Positions 23,113 to 31,515 of a stretch of 47,821 nt of DNA are shown here, piece by piece. The stretch is from a virus. A model generated the notes under the pieces. That model had not been told where the DNA came from. It ran no database searches and saw only the letters and a list, made by a program, of their open reading frames with translations. The position numbers were made by a program, and so were the translations under genes. Each line of letters opens with the position of its first letter. Within the stretch, counting starts at the first letter, position 1. Location: the IMG/VR virus record IMGVR_UViG_3300037264_008253, positions 1 through 47,821 of that record; one strand, given 5' to 3'.

Positions 23113-26100
23113 TAAGGCGTCTCGTCGATCAAGTAGTAGGAGAAGATGACGTGGATATTCCCAGCGGTCGCCGCCGAGCACGTAAACCGAGGCTCCTCGC
23201 CAGCCGCACCCACGGCTATGATTCCAGCCCCCGTGCCACACATAACCCCGGAACCAGGGGCAAGGCCCGGATGACTGCCGATCATCCCGCTCACACCGCT
23301 TGCGGAAGCCGTAGGGACGCTCGCGGTTCCGAATCCTGCCCGGACGGGGACGGCGGCCGCGGTCGTTGCCGCATCGTTCAACGCCTCGAACCGCGTGACA
23401 TAGATACGCTCATCGGCTGCCACTGCCGCCGCTGCCAGGTTGACATCGGTCTGGGCACTTGCGCCGAAGTCGTATTCGCGCGTGATAAGATTCGGATGCC
23501 CGGCGATGACGTATGGGATCCCGTGCTGGTTGGCAATGAACCGCGTGCGGTCGGCTGCGGCAACCGACGTTGGGGTAGCCGATCCGCTGACCGCCACCCC
23601 TCCGACCTTGACTACCTCGCCGGCATCGACGGCGTCATGGTCACGATTGCCAACCAGACGGACATTCCCCTCGGTGTCGGTGGCAATCGGAATATAGTCT
23701 CCGTCGGCGGCACGAGCGACATTCGCCTCGTTGGATACGGCAAGCGCCATGACGCCGGTATCCCCATGGACGTGCCCTGCATCCTCGGCTTTCCCCAAGT
23801 GATTCGATGAGGTTCCTGGAACAATCGACGCGAGAACCGAACCGACGTCCACTGTCCCCGAAACCGTGACGTCGTTGTTGTTCCCCAAGTCGACGACCAG
23901 CCCAACAGTTGAGTTGCCTGGGGCGCGATCCCAGTTTGTCCCGTCCCAAATTAGGAGGTTGGCCCCGACACGCGAGGTCGTTGGGTTCGGATCGTTGTCA
24001 GCAAGCGCCGAGGCTGCGGGGAGTTCTGTGTCAACGGTGACAGTGCCGCTGATCGACACCGTTCCAGTGACCGTGACGTCATTGTTGGCGCCGAGATTGA
24101 CGAGCTGCCCATCCGCAGAGTTCCCAGGAGCGCGGTCCCAAGTTGCCCCATCCCAAATGAGCAAGTTGGCGCCGACCCTCGAGGTGGTCGGGTTAGCGTC
24201 GTTGTCCGCGAGTGCCGCAGCGGCGGGGAGTTCAGTATCGACGGTCACTGTCCCCGTAATCGTGACATCATTGTTGGCACCAAGATCAACGAGCAATCCA
24301 TTGGCCGAGGTCCCCGGAGCCCGGTCCCACGTCGAGCCGTCCCAAACGAGCAGGTTGGCCCCAATACGGGAAGTTGTCGGGTTGGCATCGTTATCGGCTA
24401 AGGCTGTCGCTGCGGGTAGCTCCGTATCGACCGTTACGGTCCCGCTTATGGATACCGTTCCGGTCACAGTGACGTCGTTGTTTGCGCCGAGATTGACCAG
24501 TTGACCGTCGGCCGTATTCCCTGGGGCGCGATCCCAGTTGGCCCCGTCCCAGATGAGAAGATTCGCTCCAACCCGTGACGTCGTAGGGTTGGGATCGTTA
24601 TCCGCAAGGGCCACTGCGGCCGGCAGCTCCGTATCCACAGTCACGGTACCCGTCACCGTCACATCGTTGTTTGCTCCCAAGTTGACAAGGAGACCGTCAG
24701 CCGATGTGCCAGGAGCTCTATCCCACGTTGCTCCATCCCAAATCAAAAGATTGGCACCAATACGAGATGTCGTTGGATTCGCATCATTGTCGGCAAGAGC
24801 CGACGCACTGGGGAGCTCGGTATCTACCGTGACGGTTCCGGTGATTGAGACCGTCCCGGTTACGGTGACGTCGTTGTTGGCACCGAGATTGACAAGAAGC
24901 CCATCGGCTGAGGTTCCAGGAGCCCTGTCCCAAGTAGCCCCATCCCAGATGAGAAGGTTGGCTCCCACCCTTGAGGTTGTGGGGTTGGCATCATTGTCGG
25001 CGAGGGCACTTGCGGCCGGCAATTCGGTGTCAGCGGTGATCGTTCCGCTGATCGGAATGGTCCCGGCGATCCTGACGGCCGATGCTCCCGCCGACGCCTC
25101 TATCCGCGCATTCGACGTTCCCGACGTGAAGGCTGATACCCGTAGACGAACCTGGGAATAGCCAGTCGAAGTGAAGACCCCGCGATCGGCAAAGGTCACC
25201 GTTGAGGAGATGACAGTGCCGTTGATCCGCATGGCCTCGATGGCGAACCAGTTCGTGTCGTCGAGGGTGGCCTCGAAAACGACCGTACCGACAAGGGTGC
25301 CGGTATCAATCTCCCAGTTAAGGGTGCCCGTCCCCTCGGCCCGAATTGAGACGGCGGCATTGAGAGCCCCAAGGGCACCCGATGCAACGACGTTGGCCGG
25401 CGGGCGCGTGATATCGACGTCGAGCCCTTGAGCTGAATCGCCCGGGGCCCGATCCCATGTCGCCCCGTCCCAAATGAGGAGATTCGCTCCAATCCTAGAG
25501 GTCGTCGGATTCGGGTCATTGTCGGCGAGAGCCGAGGCCGAAGGAAGCTCGGTGTCCACCGTGACCGTCCCGCTGATCGAAACGGTACCCGTTACCGTGA
25601 CGTCATTGTTGGTGCCAAGATTAACGAGCAATCCATTAGCCGAAGTTCCAGGAGCACGGTCCCAAGTTGCCCCATCCCAAATGAGCAAGTTGGCCCCGAT
25701 GCGAGAAGTAGTTGGATTAGCGTCGTCGTCCGCAAGGGCAGACGCCGTTGGGAGTTCAGTGTCCACGGTAACGGTCCCAGAAATTGAAACCGTGCCCGTT
25801 ACGGTGACGTCGTTGTTTGCTCCAAGGTCAACAAGCAATCCGTTGGCGGTGTTTCCTGGAGCACGATCCCAGTTGGCGCCGTCCCAGATGAGAAGATTCG
25901 CACCGATTCTAGGAGTGGTCGGATTGGGATCGTTATCCGCCAAAGCGGAAGCACTGGGAAGTTCCGTATCCGCGGTGACTGTGCCCGTCACGGTAACGTC
26001 ATTGTTGGCACCCAAGTCAACAAGGAGACCGTTTGCCGCATTCCCAGGAGCCCTATCCCAGGTGGCACCATCCCAGATGAGAAGGTTGGCACCGATACGA

Positions 26101-26399
26101 GACGTTGTTGGATTGGCATCATTGTCAGCAAGAGCGGATGCCGATGGAAGCTCCGTATCCACGGTAACGGTGCCGGTGATGGTGACATCGTTGTTAGCAC
26201 CTAAATTAACAAGAAGACCGTCAGCAATCGAACCTTGGGCTGGGCGCAGAGTATTGCCAGCATCCTCCATCATCATCGCTGTGCCGGTGATCGTGGCATC
26301 GACGTCGCCTTCGGTGTATTGGACACCTCCGCCGAATGAGGTGATGACCGGCAGCATCGACGATTGCGACGTTAAGAGAATCGTTCGTTCCTGTATCAC
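23112..26399 (-). CDS. Repeat-rich virion/fibre protein, downstream part
   Basis: The frame encodes ten copies of a ~60-residue unit built around NPTTSR(I/V)GANLLIWDG, WDRAPG and LGANNDVTVTG, plus a central unique beta domain (PPANVVASGALGALNAAVSI onward) and a C-terminal domain of about 250 residues ending YYLIDETP. The first ~20 residues are out of frame with homologous repeats, because a net 5-base loss separates this ORF from the upstream one at 26221-28473. The apparent start (GTG at 26399) has no ribosome site. So this is either the second half of a broken gene or depends on re-initiation or recoding. Synonymous codons differ between copies. Confidence 0.7.
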   Translation of the reverse strand: MIQERTILLTSQSSMLPVITSFGGGVQYTEGDVDATITGTAMMMEDAGNTLRPAQGSIADGLLVNLGANNDVTITGTVTVDTELPSASALADNDANPTTSRIGANLLIWDGATWDRAPGNAANGLLVDLGANNDVTVTGTVTADTELPSASALADNDPNPTTPRIGANLLIWDGANWDRAPGNTANGLLVDLGANNDVTVTGTVSISGTVTVDTELPTASALADDDANPTTSRIGANLLIWDGATWDRAPGTSANGLLVNLGTNNDVTVTGTVSISGTVTVDTELPSASALADNDPNPTTSRIGANLLIWDGATWDRAPGDSAQGLDVDITRPPANVVASGALGALNAAVSIRAEGTGTLNWEIDTGTLVGTVVFEATLDDTNWFAIEAMRINGTVISSTVTFADRGVFTSTGYSQVRLRVSAFTSGTSNARIEASAGASAVRIAGTIPISGTITADTELPAASALADNDANPTTSRVGANLLIWDGATWDRAPGTSADGLLVNLGANNDVTVTGTVSITGTVTVDTELPSASALADNDANPTTSRIGANLLIWDGATWDRAPGTSADGLLVNLGANNDVTVTGTVTVDTELPAAVALADNDPNPTTSRVGANLLIWDGANWDRAPGNTADGQLVNLGANNDVTVTGTVSISGTVTVDTELPAATALADNDANPTTSRIGANLLVWDGSTWDRAPGTSANGLLVDLGANNDVTITGTVTVDTELPAAAALADNDANPTTSRVGANLLIWDGATWDRAPGNSADGQLVNLGANNDVTVTGTVSISGTVTVDTELPAASALADNDPNPTTSRVGANLLIWDGTNWDRAPGNSTVGLVVDLGNNNDVTVSGTVDVGSVLASIVPGTSSNHLGKAEDAGHVHGDTGVMALAVSNEANVARAADGDYIPIATDTEGNVRLVGNRDHDAVDAGEVVKVGGVAVSGSATPTSVAAADRTRFIANQHGIPYVIAGHPNLITREYDFGASAQTDVNLAAAAVAADERIYVTRFEALNDAATTAAAVPVRAGFGTASVPTASASGVSGMIGSHPGLAPGSGVMCGTGAGIIAVGAAGEEPRFTCSAATAGNIHVIFSYYLIDETP

Positions 26400-28473
26400 G
26401 AACGGTCGCAGTTAGAGTACCATCGCCGATCTTCACCGAATCGGATACGTGGGTAAGGTCTCGGATATCGAGGTCGGTCGCTGCCACAGTGACGGTTCCG
26501 GTGATCGTCACATCATTGTTGGCACCGAGATTTACGAGCAGGCCATCCGCTGACGTTCCCGGCGCCCTGTCCCAGGTGGCTCCATCCCAAATCAAAAGGT
26601 TGGCACCGATGCGGGACGTTGTCGGATTCGGATCGTTGTCGGCGAGGGCCGTTGCCGAAGGGAGCTCCGTGTCTACGGTAACGGTGCCGGTCACCGTCAC
26701 ATCGTTATTGGCACCGAGGTCGACGAGTAGTCCGTTCGCCGATGTTCCCGGCGCTCTGTCCCAGTTGGCCCCATCCCAGATAAGAAGGTTCGCCCCAATG
26801 CGTGACGTTGTGGGGTTGGGATCATTGTCTGCCAGCACCGTTGCCGCCGAGAGTTCCGTATCAACGGTGACAGTTCCAGTGATCGTCACATCATTGTTGG
26901 CTCCGAGATTGACAAGGAGACCGTCAGCAATCGATCCCTGCAACGGGCGGAGAGTGTTCCCGGCATCCTCCATCATCGCAGCCGTGCCGGTGATGGAAAG
27001 ATCAACATCGCCTTCGGTGTACTGAACCCCACCGCCAAAGGATGTGATATGCGCCCCTGCCGCATCAACGATTGCGACATTGAGAGAGTCGCTTGTGCCC
27101 GTATCGCGGACTGTCGCCGTCAGGGTGCCGTCACCAATCTTCACCGAGTCGGAGACATGGGTCAGGTCTCGGATATCGAGATCTGTAGCCACGACGGTGA
27201 CGCTACCGGTCACAGTCACATCGTTGTTTGCACCAAGATCAACCAGTAGCCCGTTGGCAGAACTCCCTGGTGCCCGGTCCCAGGTAGCCCCGTCCCAGAT
27301 GAGAAGGTTCGCCCCAATGCGTGAGGTGGTCGGATTCGGGTCGTTGTCAGCAAGAGCCGCAGCACTGGGGAGTTCGGTGTCAACCGTCACGGTACCGGTG
27401 ATGGTGACGTCGTTGTTGGCGCCCAGGTTGACAAGCAAGCCGTCGGCGATCGAGCCCTGAAGAGGACGAAGGGTATTGCCCGCGTCCTCCATCATCCCCG
27501 CCGTGCCAGTGATTGAAGCGTCTACGTCGCCCTCGGTGTACTCGGTACCGGCGCTCGAGCCCGAGATGATCGTCACCGGGAACGGGGTCGCCGCCGATGC
27601 CGGCCGGAGGGTGTTGCCAGCATCCTCCCACATGGCCGCGGTTCCAGTAATCGAGGCATCGACGTCCCCCTCGGTATACTGGACACCTCCACCAAAGGAC
27701 GTGATCTGTGCCCCAGCAGCGTCGACGATTGCCACGTTGAGCGAATCGCTGGCACCGGTGTTCCTGACCGTTGCCGTGAGCGTCCCGTCACCGATCTGTA
27801 CCGAGTCGGAAACGTGGGTGAGATCTCGGATGTCCAGGTTCGTCGCCGTGACCGTGACAGTCCCGGTGATGGTGACATCGTTGTTGGCCCCGAGGTTGAC
27901 AAGGAGACCGTCCGTGGAATTCCCGGGCGCGCGATCCCACGTCGCCCCGTCCCAAATCAGAAGGTTGGCTCCTACCCTTGAGGTCGTGGGATTTGGATCG
28001 TTGTCGGCAAGGGCGGAAGCGGCAGGAAGTTCCGTGTCTACCGCCACGGTCCCTGTCACCGTGACGTCGTTGTTAGCTCCCAGATTGACAAGCTGGCCAT
28101 CGACGGAATTCCCCGGGGCCCGGTCCCATGTCGCACCGTCCCAGATGAGAAGGTTCGCTCCGACTCTCGAGGTGGTCGGGTTCGGATCGTTGTCAGCAAG
28201 GACAGCCGCAGCTGGGAGTTCGGTATCAACCGTGACTGTGCCGAGGATGGAGACTGACCCATCGATCGTGATACTGCCGCCGTTGTCATCGATCGAAAGC
28301 GGCTCTTGAACGAGTACGTGGAGCCTGCCACCGGTGACATCGACCAGGTCCCCGAGTGCATTGGCGAGGACCATGACTTCCATGTGAACGGTGTCGGGAC
28401 CGATAAGAACGGTCTCGCTGCGTAACTTCTTGCCTGCGCCATCCAAAGGCAGAGCGATAAACGATTCGGCCAC
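26221..28473 (-). CDS. Repeat-rich virion/fibre protein, upstream part
   Basis: The protein begins MAESFIALPLDGAGKKL, then has a beta region (MEVMVLANALGDLV), and then five copies of the LLIWDG unit. These are interspersed with three copies of a second cassette (LDIRDLTHVSDSV, SLNVAIVDAAG, ITSFGGGVQYTEGDVD, EDAGNTLRP). In the last cassette the frame shifts right after NVAIVDAAG, and the remaining ~45 residues are Arg/His-rich nonsense ending at 26221. The homologous sequence continues in the ORF starting at 26399. The combined intact product would be about 1800 residues, plausible for a long beta-repeat fibre or decoration protein. Confidence 0.7.
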   Translation of the reverse strand: MAESFIALPLDGAGKKLRSETVLIGPDTVHMEVMVLANALGDLVDVTGGRLHVLVQEPLSIDDNGGSITIDGSVSILGTVTVDTELPAAAVLADNDPNPTTSRVGANLLIWDGATWDRAPGNSVDGQLVNLGANNDVTVTGTVAVDTELPAASALADNDPNPTTSRVGANLLIWDGATWDRAPGNSTDGLLVNLGANNDVTITGTVTVTATNLDIRDLTHVSDSVQIGDGTLTATVRNTGASDSLNVAIVDAAGAQITSFGGGVQYTEGDVDASITGTAAMWEDAGNTLRPASAATPFPVTIISGSSAGTEYTEGDVDASITGTAGMMEDAGNTLRPLQGSIADGLLVNLGANNDVTITGTVTVDTELPSAAALADNDPNPTTSRIGANLLIWDGATWDRAPGSSANGLLVDLGANNDVTVTGSVTVVATDLDIRDLTHVSDSVKIGDGTLTATVRDTGTSDSLNVAIVDAAGAHITSFGGGVQYTEGDVDLSITGTAAMMEDAGNTLRPLQGSIADGLLVNLGANNDVTITGTVTVDTELSAATVLADNDPNPTTSRIGANLLIWDGANWDRAPGTSANGLLVDLGANNDVTVTGTVTVDTELPSATALADNDPNPTTSRIGANLLIWDGATWDRAPGTSADGLLVNLGANNDVTITGTVTVAATDLDIRDLTHVSDSVKIGDGTLTATVRDTGTNDSLNVAIVDAAGHHLIRRRCPIHRRRRRCHDHRHSDDDGGCWQYSAPSPRFDC

Positions 28474-28491
28474 TTAATCTCTCTCCATGAA

Positions 28492-29772
28492 TCAGGCCAT
28501 CGCCACTTGAGCGAGATCAACTCGCTGGCGCAGCCGAACATCCTTGAGAGGAGCTCGGCGTGGAAAGTCGACTGGGATGGGCGTGAACTCAGCATCCAAT
28601 GGCCAGGGCGGATTCCGCTCCGCCATGAAGAGCACCTCACGCCAAACAGCCTCGACTGAGATCGCCCGGGTACAGGGCTTGGGGTCCGGCAGATTGCAGG
28701 CCGAGTGGTAACAAGGTGAGCAAGGAAGGCTTGCCCAAAGAGAGCGTGTCCAGCGGTAGTGCCGAAGCCTCGCATCAGGATCGACCGTCGACATTATCGC
28801 CACCGTCCGAGTGGAAAGAGCCTCGGCCAGGTGGAGCACCCCGGTATCCGGGGACACGACGACGTCGCATCCCTGGACAAGAGCCATGAGGGCGTGCATG
28901 TCGAGCTTGCCGGTCAGGTTGACACCACCGGAGGCGAGGAAGTTGCCGTCGGGCTCGAGCCGGGCGACGTCGATCAGGACAGGCTTCCAGCCCTCACGCG
29001 AAGCCTTGAGTGCCAGCTCTCCCTGACTTCGGAATGGCCATGAGCGGTTCCCCTGGGACGCTCGAGCAACGATCCCCAGAACCGGCCGGCCGCCAACCTC
29101 GGGCTCTTCGGCAAGTGCCCGCCCGCGGGCCCGCTCCTCGTCGCGCCGCTTGAGGGGGTAGCTGTAGTCGAGAGGCTTCCTGCCGAGAAGGTGCTCGGCG
29201 TAGCAGTCGATCCGGAACTTACGCTCGTTCCCGTTCCGCTCGGAGAAGCCCCGCATCTCGATCCCGTAAGGGTAGTGACCGAGGAGGCTCTCCACTGGGA
29301 CCACCGCATCAAGAAAGTCGAGGTCCCGGAGGGCCGCCAAATAGGGCTGGCCTGTCGCATAGATGAAGCGGAGGCGGGGGTAGACCTGGGCAAGCTCACG
29401 GAGGGCAATCGTGAGCATGAGAACATCCCCCAAGCCCATCGTCCGAACGATGGGGACGACCGTCCCCGGGGGTGCCGCTCTGAGTGCCCGGGGAGTCGTC
29501 CAGTCGATCTCCCGATCGGGGTCGACGAATCCACCCTTGGTCGAGAGGAACTCGTAGTCCTGGGGGCTCAGGTTTCCAACGGCGATCCCGCGGCGGAAGT
29601 GGATCACCTTCGAGGGGTCGGCGACCGAGCGGTGAACGTAGGAGAGCGCCCGTGCGAGAACGAGTCTCACCACCTCACCACCCTTTCCCGGGCCCGTTAG
29701 GACTGGGGATCCCCAGAGGTCCTTAAAAGAACCCCCAGCCCCAAGGGCCATCAAACCGTAGGCCAGCGCCAT
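28492..29772 (-). CDS. GT9 (heptosyltransferase-like) glycosyltransferase
   Basis: The 426-residue ORF has an active-site N-terminal motif VPIVRTMGLGDVLMLTIALR (G-x-G-D-x-L) and a C-terminal donor site CDVVVSPDTGVLHLAEALST, both GT9 hallmarks. A cysteine motif (CSPCYHSACN) and a CTRAISVEAVW end follow, as in heptosyltransferases. Initiation could also be at a GTG near 29670 after AAGGGTGGTGAG; the first 33 residues look atypical. It sits between major capsid and fibre genes, far from the other glycosyltransferases. A role in sugar-modifying virion proteins is possible. Confidence 0.75.
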   Translation of the reverse strand: MALAYGLMALGAGGSFKDLWGSPVLTGPGKGGEVVRLVLARALSYVHRSVADPSKVIHFRRGIAVGNLSPQDYEFLSTKGGFVDPDREIDWTTPRALRAAPPGTVVPIVRTMGLGDVLMLTIALRELAQVYPRLRFIYATGQPYLAALRDLDFLDAVVPVESLLGHYPYGIEMRGFSERNGNERKFRIDCYAEHLLGRKPLDYSYPLKRRDEERARGRALAEEPEVGGRPVLGIVARASQGNRSWPFRSQGELALKASREGWKPVLIDVARLEPDGNFLASGGVNLTGKLDMHALMALVQGCDVVVSPDTGVLHLAEALSTRTVAIMSTVDPDARLRHYRWTRSLWASLPCSPCYHSACNLPDPKPCTRAISVEAVWREVLFMAERNPPWPLDAEFTPIPVDFPRRAPLKDVRLRQRVDLAQVAMA

Positions 29773-29834
29773 ATAGGCAGGTTCCCCCGGAGTATCCGGG
29801 CCCGCCAGGCGGGAAGGTAACGATCAGGACCATA

Positions 29835-29876
29835 AGGGGAAGCGAGATCCTGTGCCCCAGGAGGTCCGCTTCCCCT
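29835..29876 (-). terminator. Hairpin after the major capsid gene
   Basis: A perfect 10-bp stem (AGGGGAAGCG with CGCTTCCCCT) encloses 22 bases and begins 16 bases past the capsid stop. Only a weak T tract follows on the minus strand (CTTATGG), so it may be a partial terminator or a 3' stabiliser that sets the capsid mRNA apart. Bases 29773-29834 hold two more small GC-rich hairpins and no gene. Confidence 0.5.
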
Positions 29877-29891
29877 CGGTCCACAGTCAGG

Positions 29892-31022
29892 TTACGGAGT
29901 CGGCTCGCCTCCCGAACCGAGATCGATGCACTCGTTGCACCGATTCGCGAGGGCCGCCGGGCTACAGCTACCCGGTCCGCAGTTGATGAGCGTCATGCAG
30001 TCCATGAGTGAGGTCGCTTCCTCGTTCAGGACCAAGAAGTCCATCCGGAGCGAGTAGATGAACCAAGTCCGGTGCTCCCGAGCGACCCGCTCACGCTCGA
30101 ACTGGATCTCCCGCTGGATACCCCAGATCAAGTTGGCCGGGTTGGTCAAGAACATGAACGTCCCGAGGGGGCCACCCACCGACCCGCATCCGCAGTTCTG
30201 GATATCGGTCGGGAGGAGCCGGAGCGTCCGGATCGGGGTCGTGAGGTGTCGCGACTCGAGGGGCCCGAGATGAGCGGAATCCCCGAGAGCCGTCTCCCGG
30301 CCCTGGTGCCTTTCGGCGTAGTCGAACCACATCTTCCGCGGCATGTAGATCCGCATCGCCTCGGGCTGATCGGCGAATTCATCTGGGATCGCCCGCTCGA
30401 GACAGTTGAGCTTATGGAAGCTGAGGGTCCGATCCGCGGGGTCGACCGCATTCGCGTCCAAGATGTTGCCGAACTGGAGCTGGCGGTAGTACCCGTCACG
30501 GAGGGAGATGACCGAGTTGGCGATCGTCGACGGCTTGGTATAGGAGCCGTTGGTGTTCCCCATGAGAGCGAAGAACTCGATCTCGTTCGAGAGCCGGTCG
30601 GCCGCCATCCGGAGAACCTTCCGCTCGAGCTCGGCGCCAATCAGGTTGTCCTCGATGTCGGTGTCGCAGAGGTAGAACTTGGCGTCGAGCGACACCGTCC
30701 GAAGACACTTGTTCGTGTTCGAGATGTCGACTGACTCGGTGGCGGCTGCGCCGCACACGATCTGCCGGAGTATCCCGCCGTCCATGTCGAGGAAGCGGAT
30801 CTCCTGCTCGTTCGTGTCCATCCTCCAGACGGTGACGTCTTGGAGTAGGTCCGAAATGTCGATCACGTAGTCAATGAGCTCATCGGCCTCTTCCGGCTGA
30901 ATGATCGCCGGGGCCGATGCTGTGAGGAGGAACTTGCGTGCCTCCTCCTTGGTGAGCCTCCGGGCCCCACTGGCCGCTGAACGGCCGAGGGAGAGAAGAC
31001 TCAATGCCCGCTGGCTTGGCAT
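29892..31022 (-). CDS. Major capsid protein (HK97 fold)
   Basis: The protein has about 376 residues starting at the ATG of 31022, with a GGAAAGGGGGG leader. It follows the protease and scaffold-like genes. An N-terminal helix region (LTKEEARKFLLTASAPAII) is followed by E-loop-like beta sequence, a long helix with IEFFALMGNTNG, and P-domain-like segments (MRIYMPRKMWFDYAERHQ). The C-terminal region has FIYSLRMDFLVLNEEA. Length and place fit an HK97-fold capsid protein. The C terminus carries several Cys (GPGSCSPAALANRCNECIDL), unusual and possibly metal-binding or disulfide-linked. Confidence 0.8.
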   Translation of the reverse strand: MPSQRALSLLSLGRSAASGARRLTKEEARKFLLTASAPAIIQPEEADELIDYVIDISDLLQDVTVWRMDTNEQEIRFLDMDGGILRQIVCGAAATESVDISNTNKCLRTVSLDAKFYLCDTDIEDNLIGAELERKVLRMAADRLSNEIEFFALMGNTNGSYTKPSTIANSVISLRDGYYRQLQFGNILDANAVDPADRTLSFHKLNCLERAIPDEFADQPEAMRIYMPRKMWFDYAERHQGRETALGDSAHLGPLESRHLTTPIRTLRLLPTDIQNCGCGSVGGPLGTFMFLTNPANLIWGIQREIQFERERVAREHRTWFIYSLRMDFLVLNEEATSLMDCMTLINCGPGSCSPAALANRCNECIDLGSGGEPTP

Positions 31023-31059
31023 ACCCACACCCCCCTTTCCTCACACACCCCGCCTGCCT

Positions 31060-31080
31060 CGCCGGCCACCCTGGCCGGCG
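31060..31080 (-). promoter_or_regulatory. Perfect hairpin in the capsid gene leader
   Basis: A 9-bp perfect stem (CGCCGGCCA with TGGCCGGCG) closes a 3-base loop, just before the purine-rich ribosome site of the capsid gene and right after the preceding stop. Without a T tract it is more likely an mRNA 5'-end stabiliser or processing site than a terminator. Confidence 0.5.
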
Positions 31081-31084
31081 TGCC

Positions 31085-31477
31085 TTAGCCGCGGGCCGCC
31101 GCTTGGTAGCGCTGCCTGAGATTCATGGCCGCCCGCTCAGGGGAGACCACGACGAACTTGAGCCCCCGGAGGATCGGGATCGAACTCTCCGGATCCCGAA
31201 GCTCCCGAGGCAACGAGGTCAAAGCATCCTCGTGGAGCTCTTCGGCCTTCGCGAGATCGATCCCCAAGACCTTGAGGAAGCGACCGAGGCCACGGTCTGA
31301 GAACTCGGCCCAGGGCCTCGAGCCCTTGGCCTTCTCCACCCACACCTTAGTGAACCAGGACACGAGCTCAGGTCGGCGAGCAAGCCTTGCCTCACCACCC
31401 GAGAGCATCGCATCGGGCTCGTAGTAGACGGCCGGAGCGCGCTTCTCCGGCGTCATGAGCGTATGCGGCATCTTCAT
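31085..31477 (-). CDS. Hypothetical head-region protein
   Basis: Starting at the ATG of 31477 (GGGAGGTG upstream) the product is 130 residues. It contains EARLARRPELVSWFTKVWVEKAK and DLAKAEELHEDALTSLPREL helices and ends in a basic helix ERAAMNLRQRY. It resembles small capsid-accessory proteins located between scaffold and capsid genes, but I do not recognise a family. Confidence 0.6.
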   Translation of the reverse strand: MKMPHTLMTPEKRAPAVYYEPDAMLSGGEARLARRPELVSWFTKVWVEKAKGSRPWAEFSDRGLGRFLKVLGIDLAKAEELHEDALTSLPRELRDPESSIPILRGLKFVVVSPERAAMNLRQRYQAAARG

Positions 31478-31515
31478 CCCCACACCTCCCATTCCATGCG
31501 GACGGTGCCGCGTCT

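Noticed and set aside
23900-28250. Possible CRISPR-like or minisatellite array because of regular repeats
   Set aside because: The unit is about 180 bases and codes in frame for a conserved protein. There are no short identical direct repeats with unique spacers, and DNA identity between units is limited.
23866-28309. Series of long plus-strand ORFs with repeated SLSARA-like peptides
   Set aside because: They are antisense to the fibre repeats, whose periodicity makes the opposite strand open too. The minus strand fits known beta-repeat structure and operon direction.
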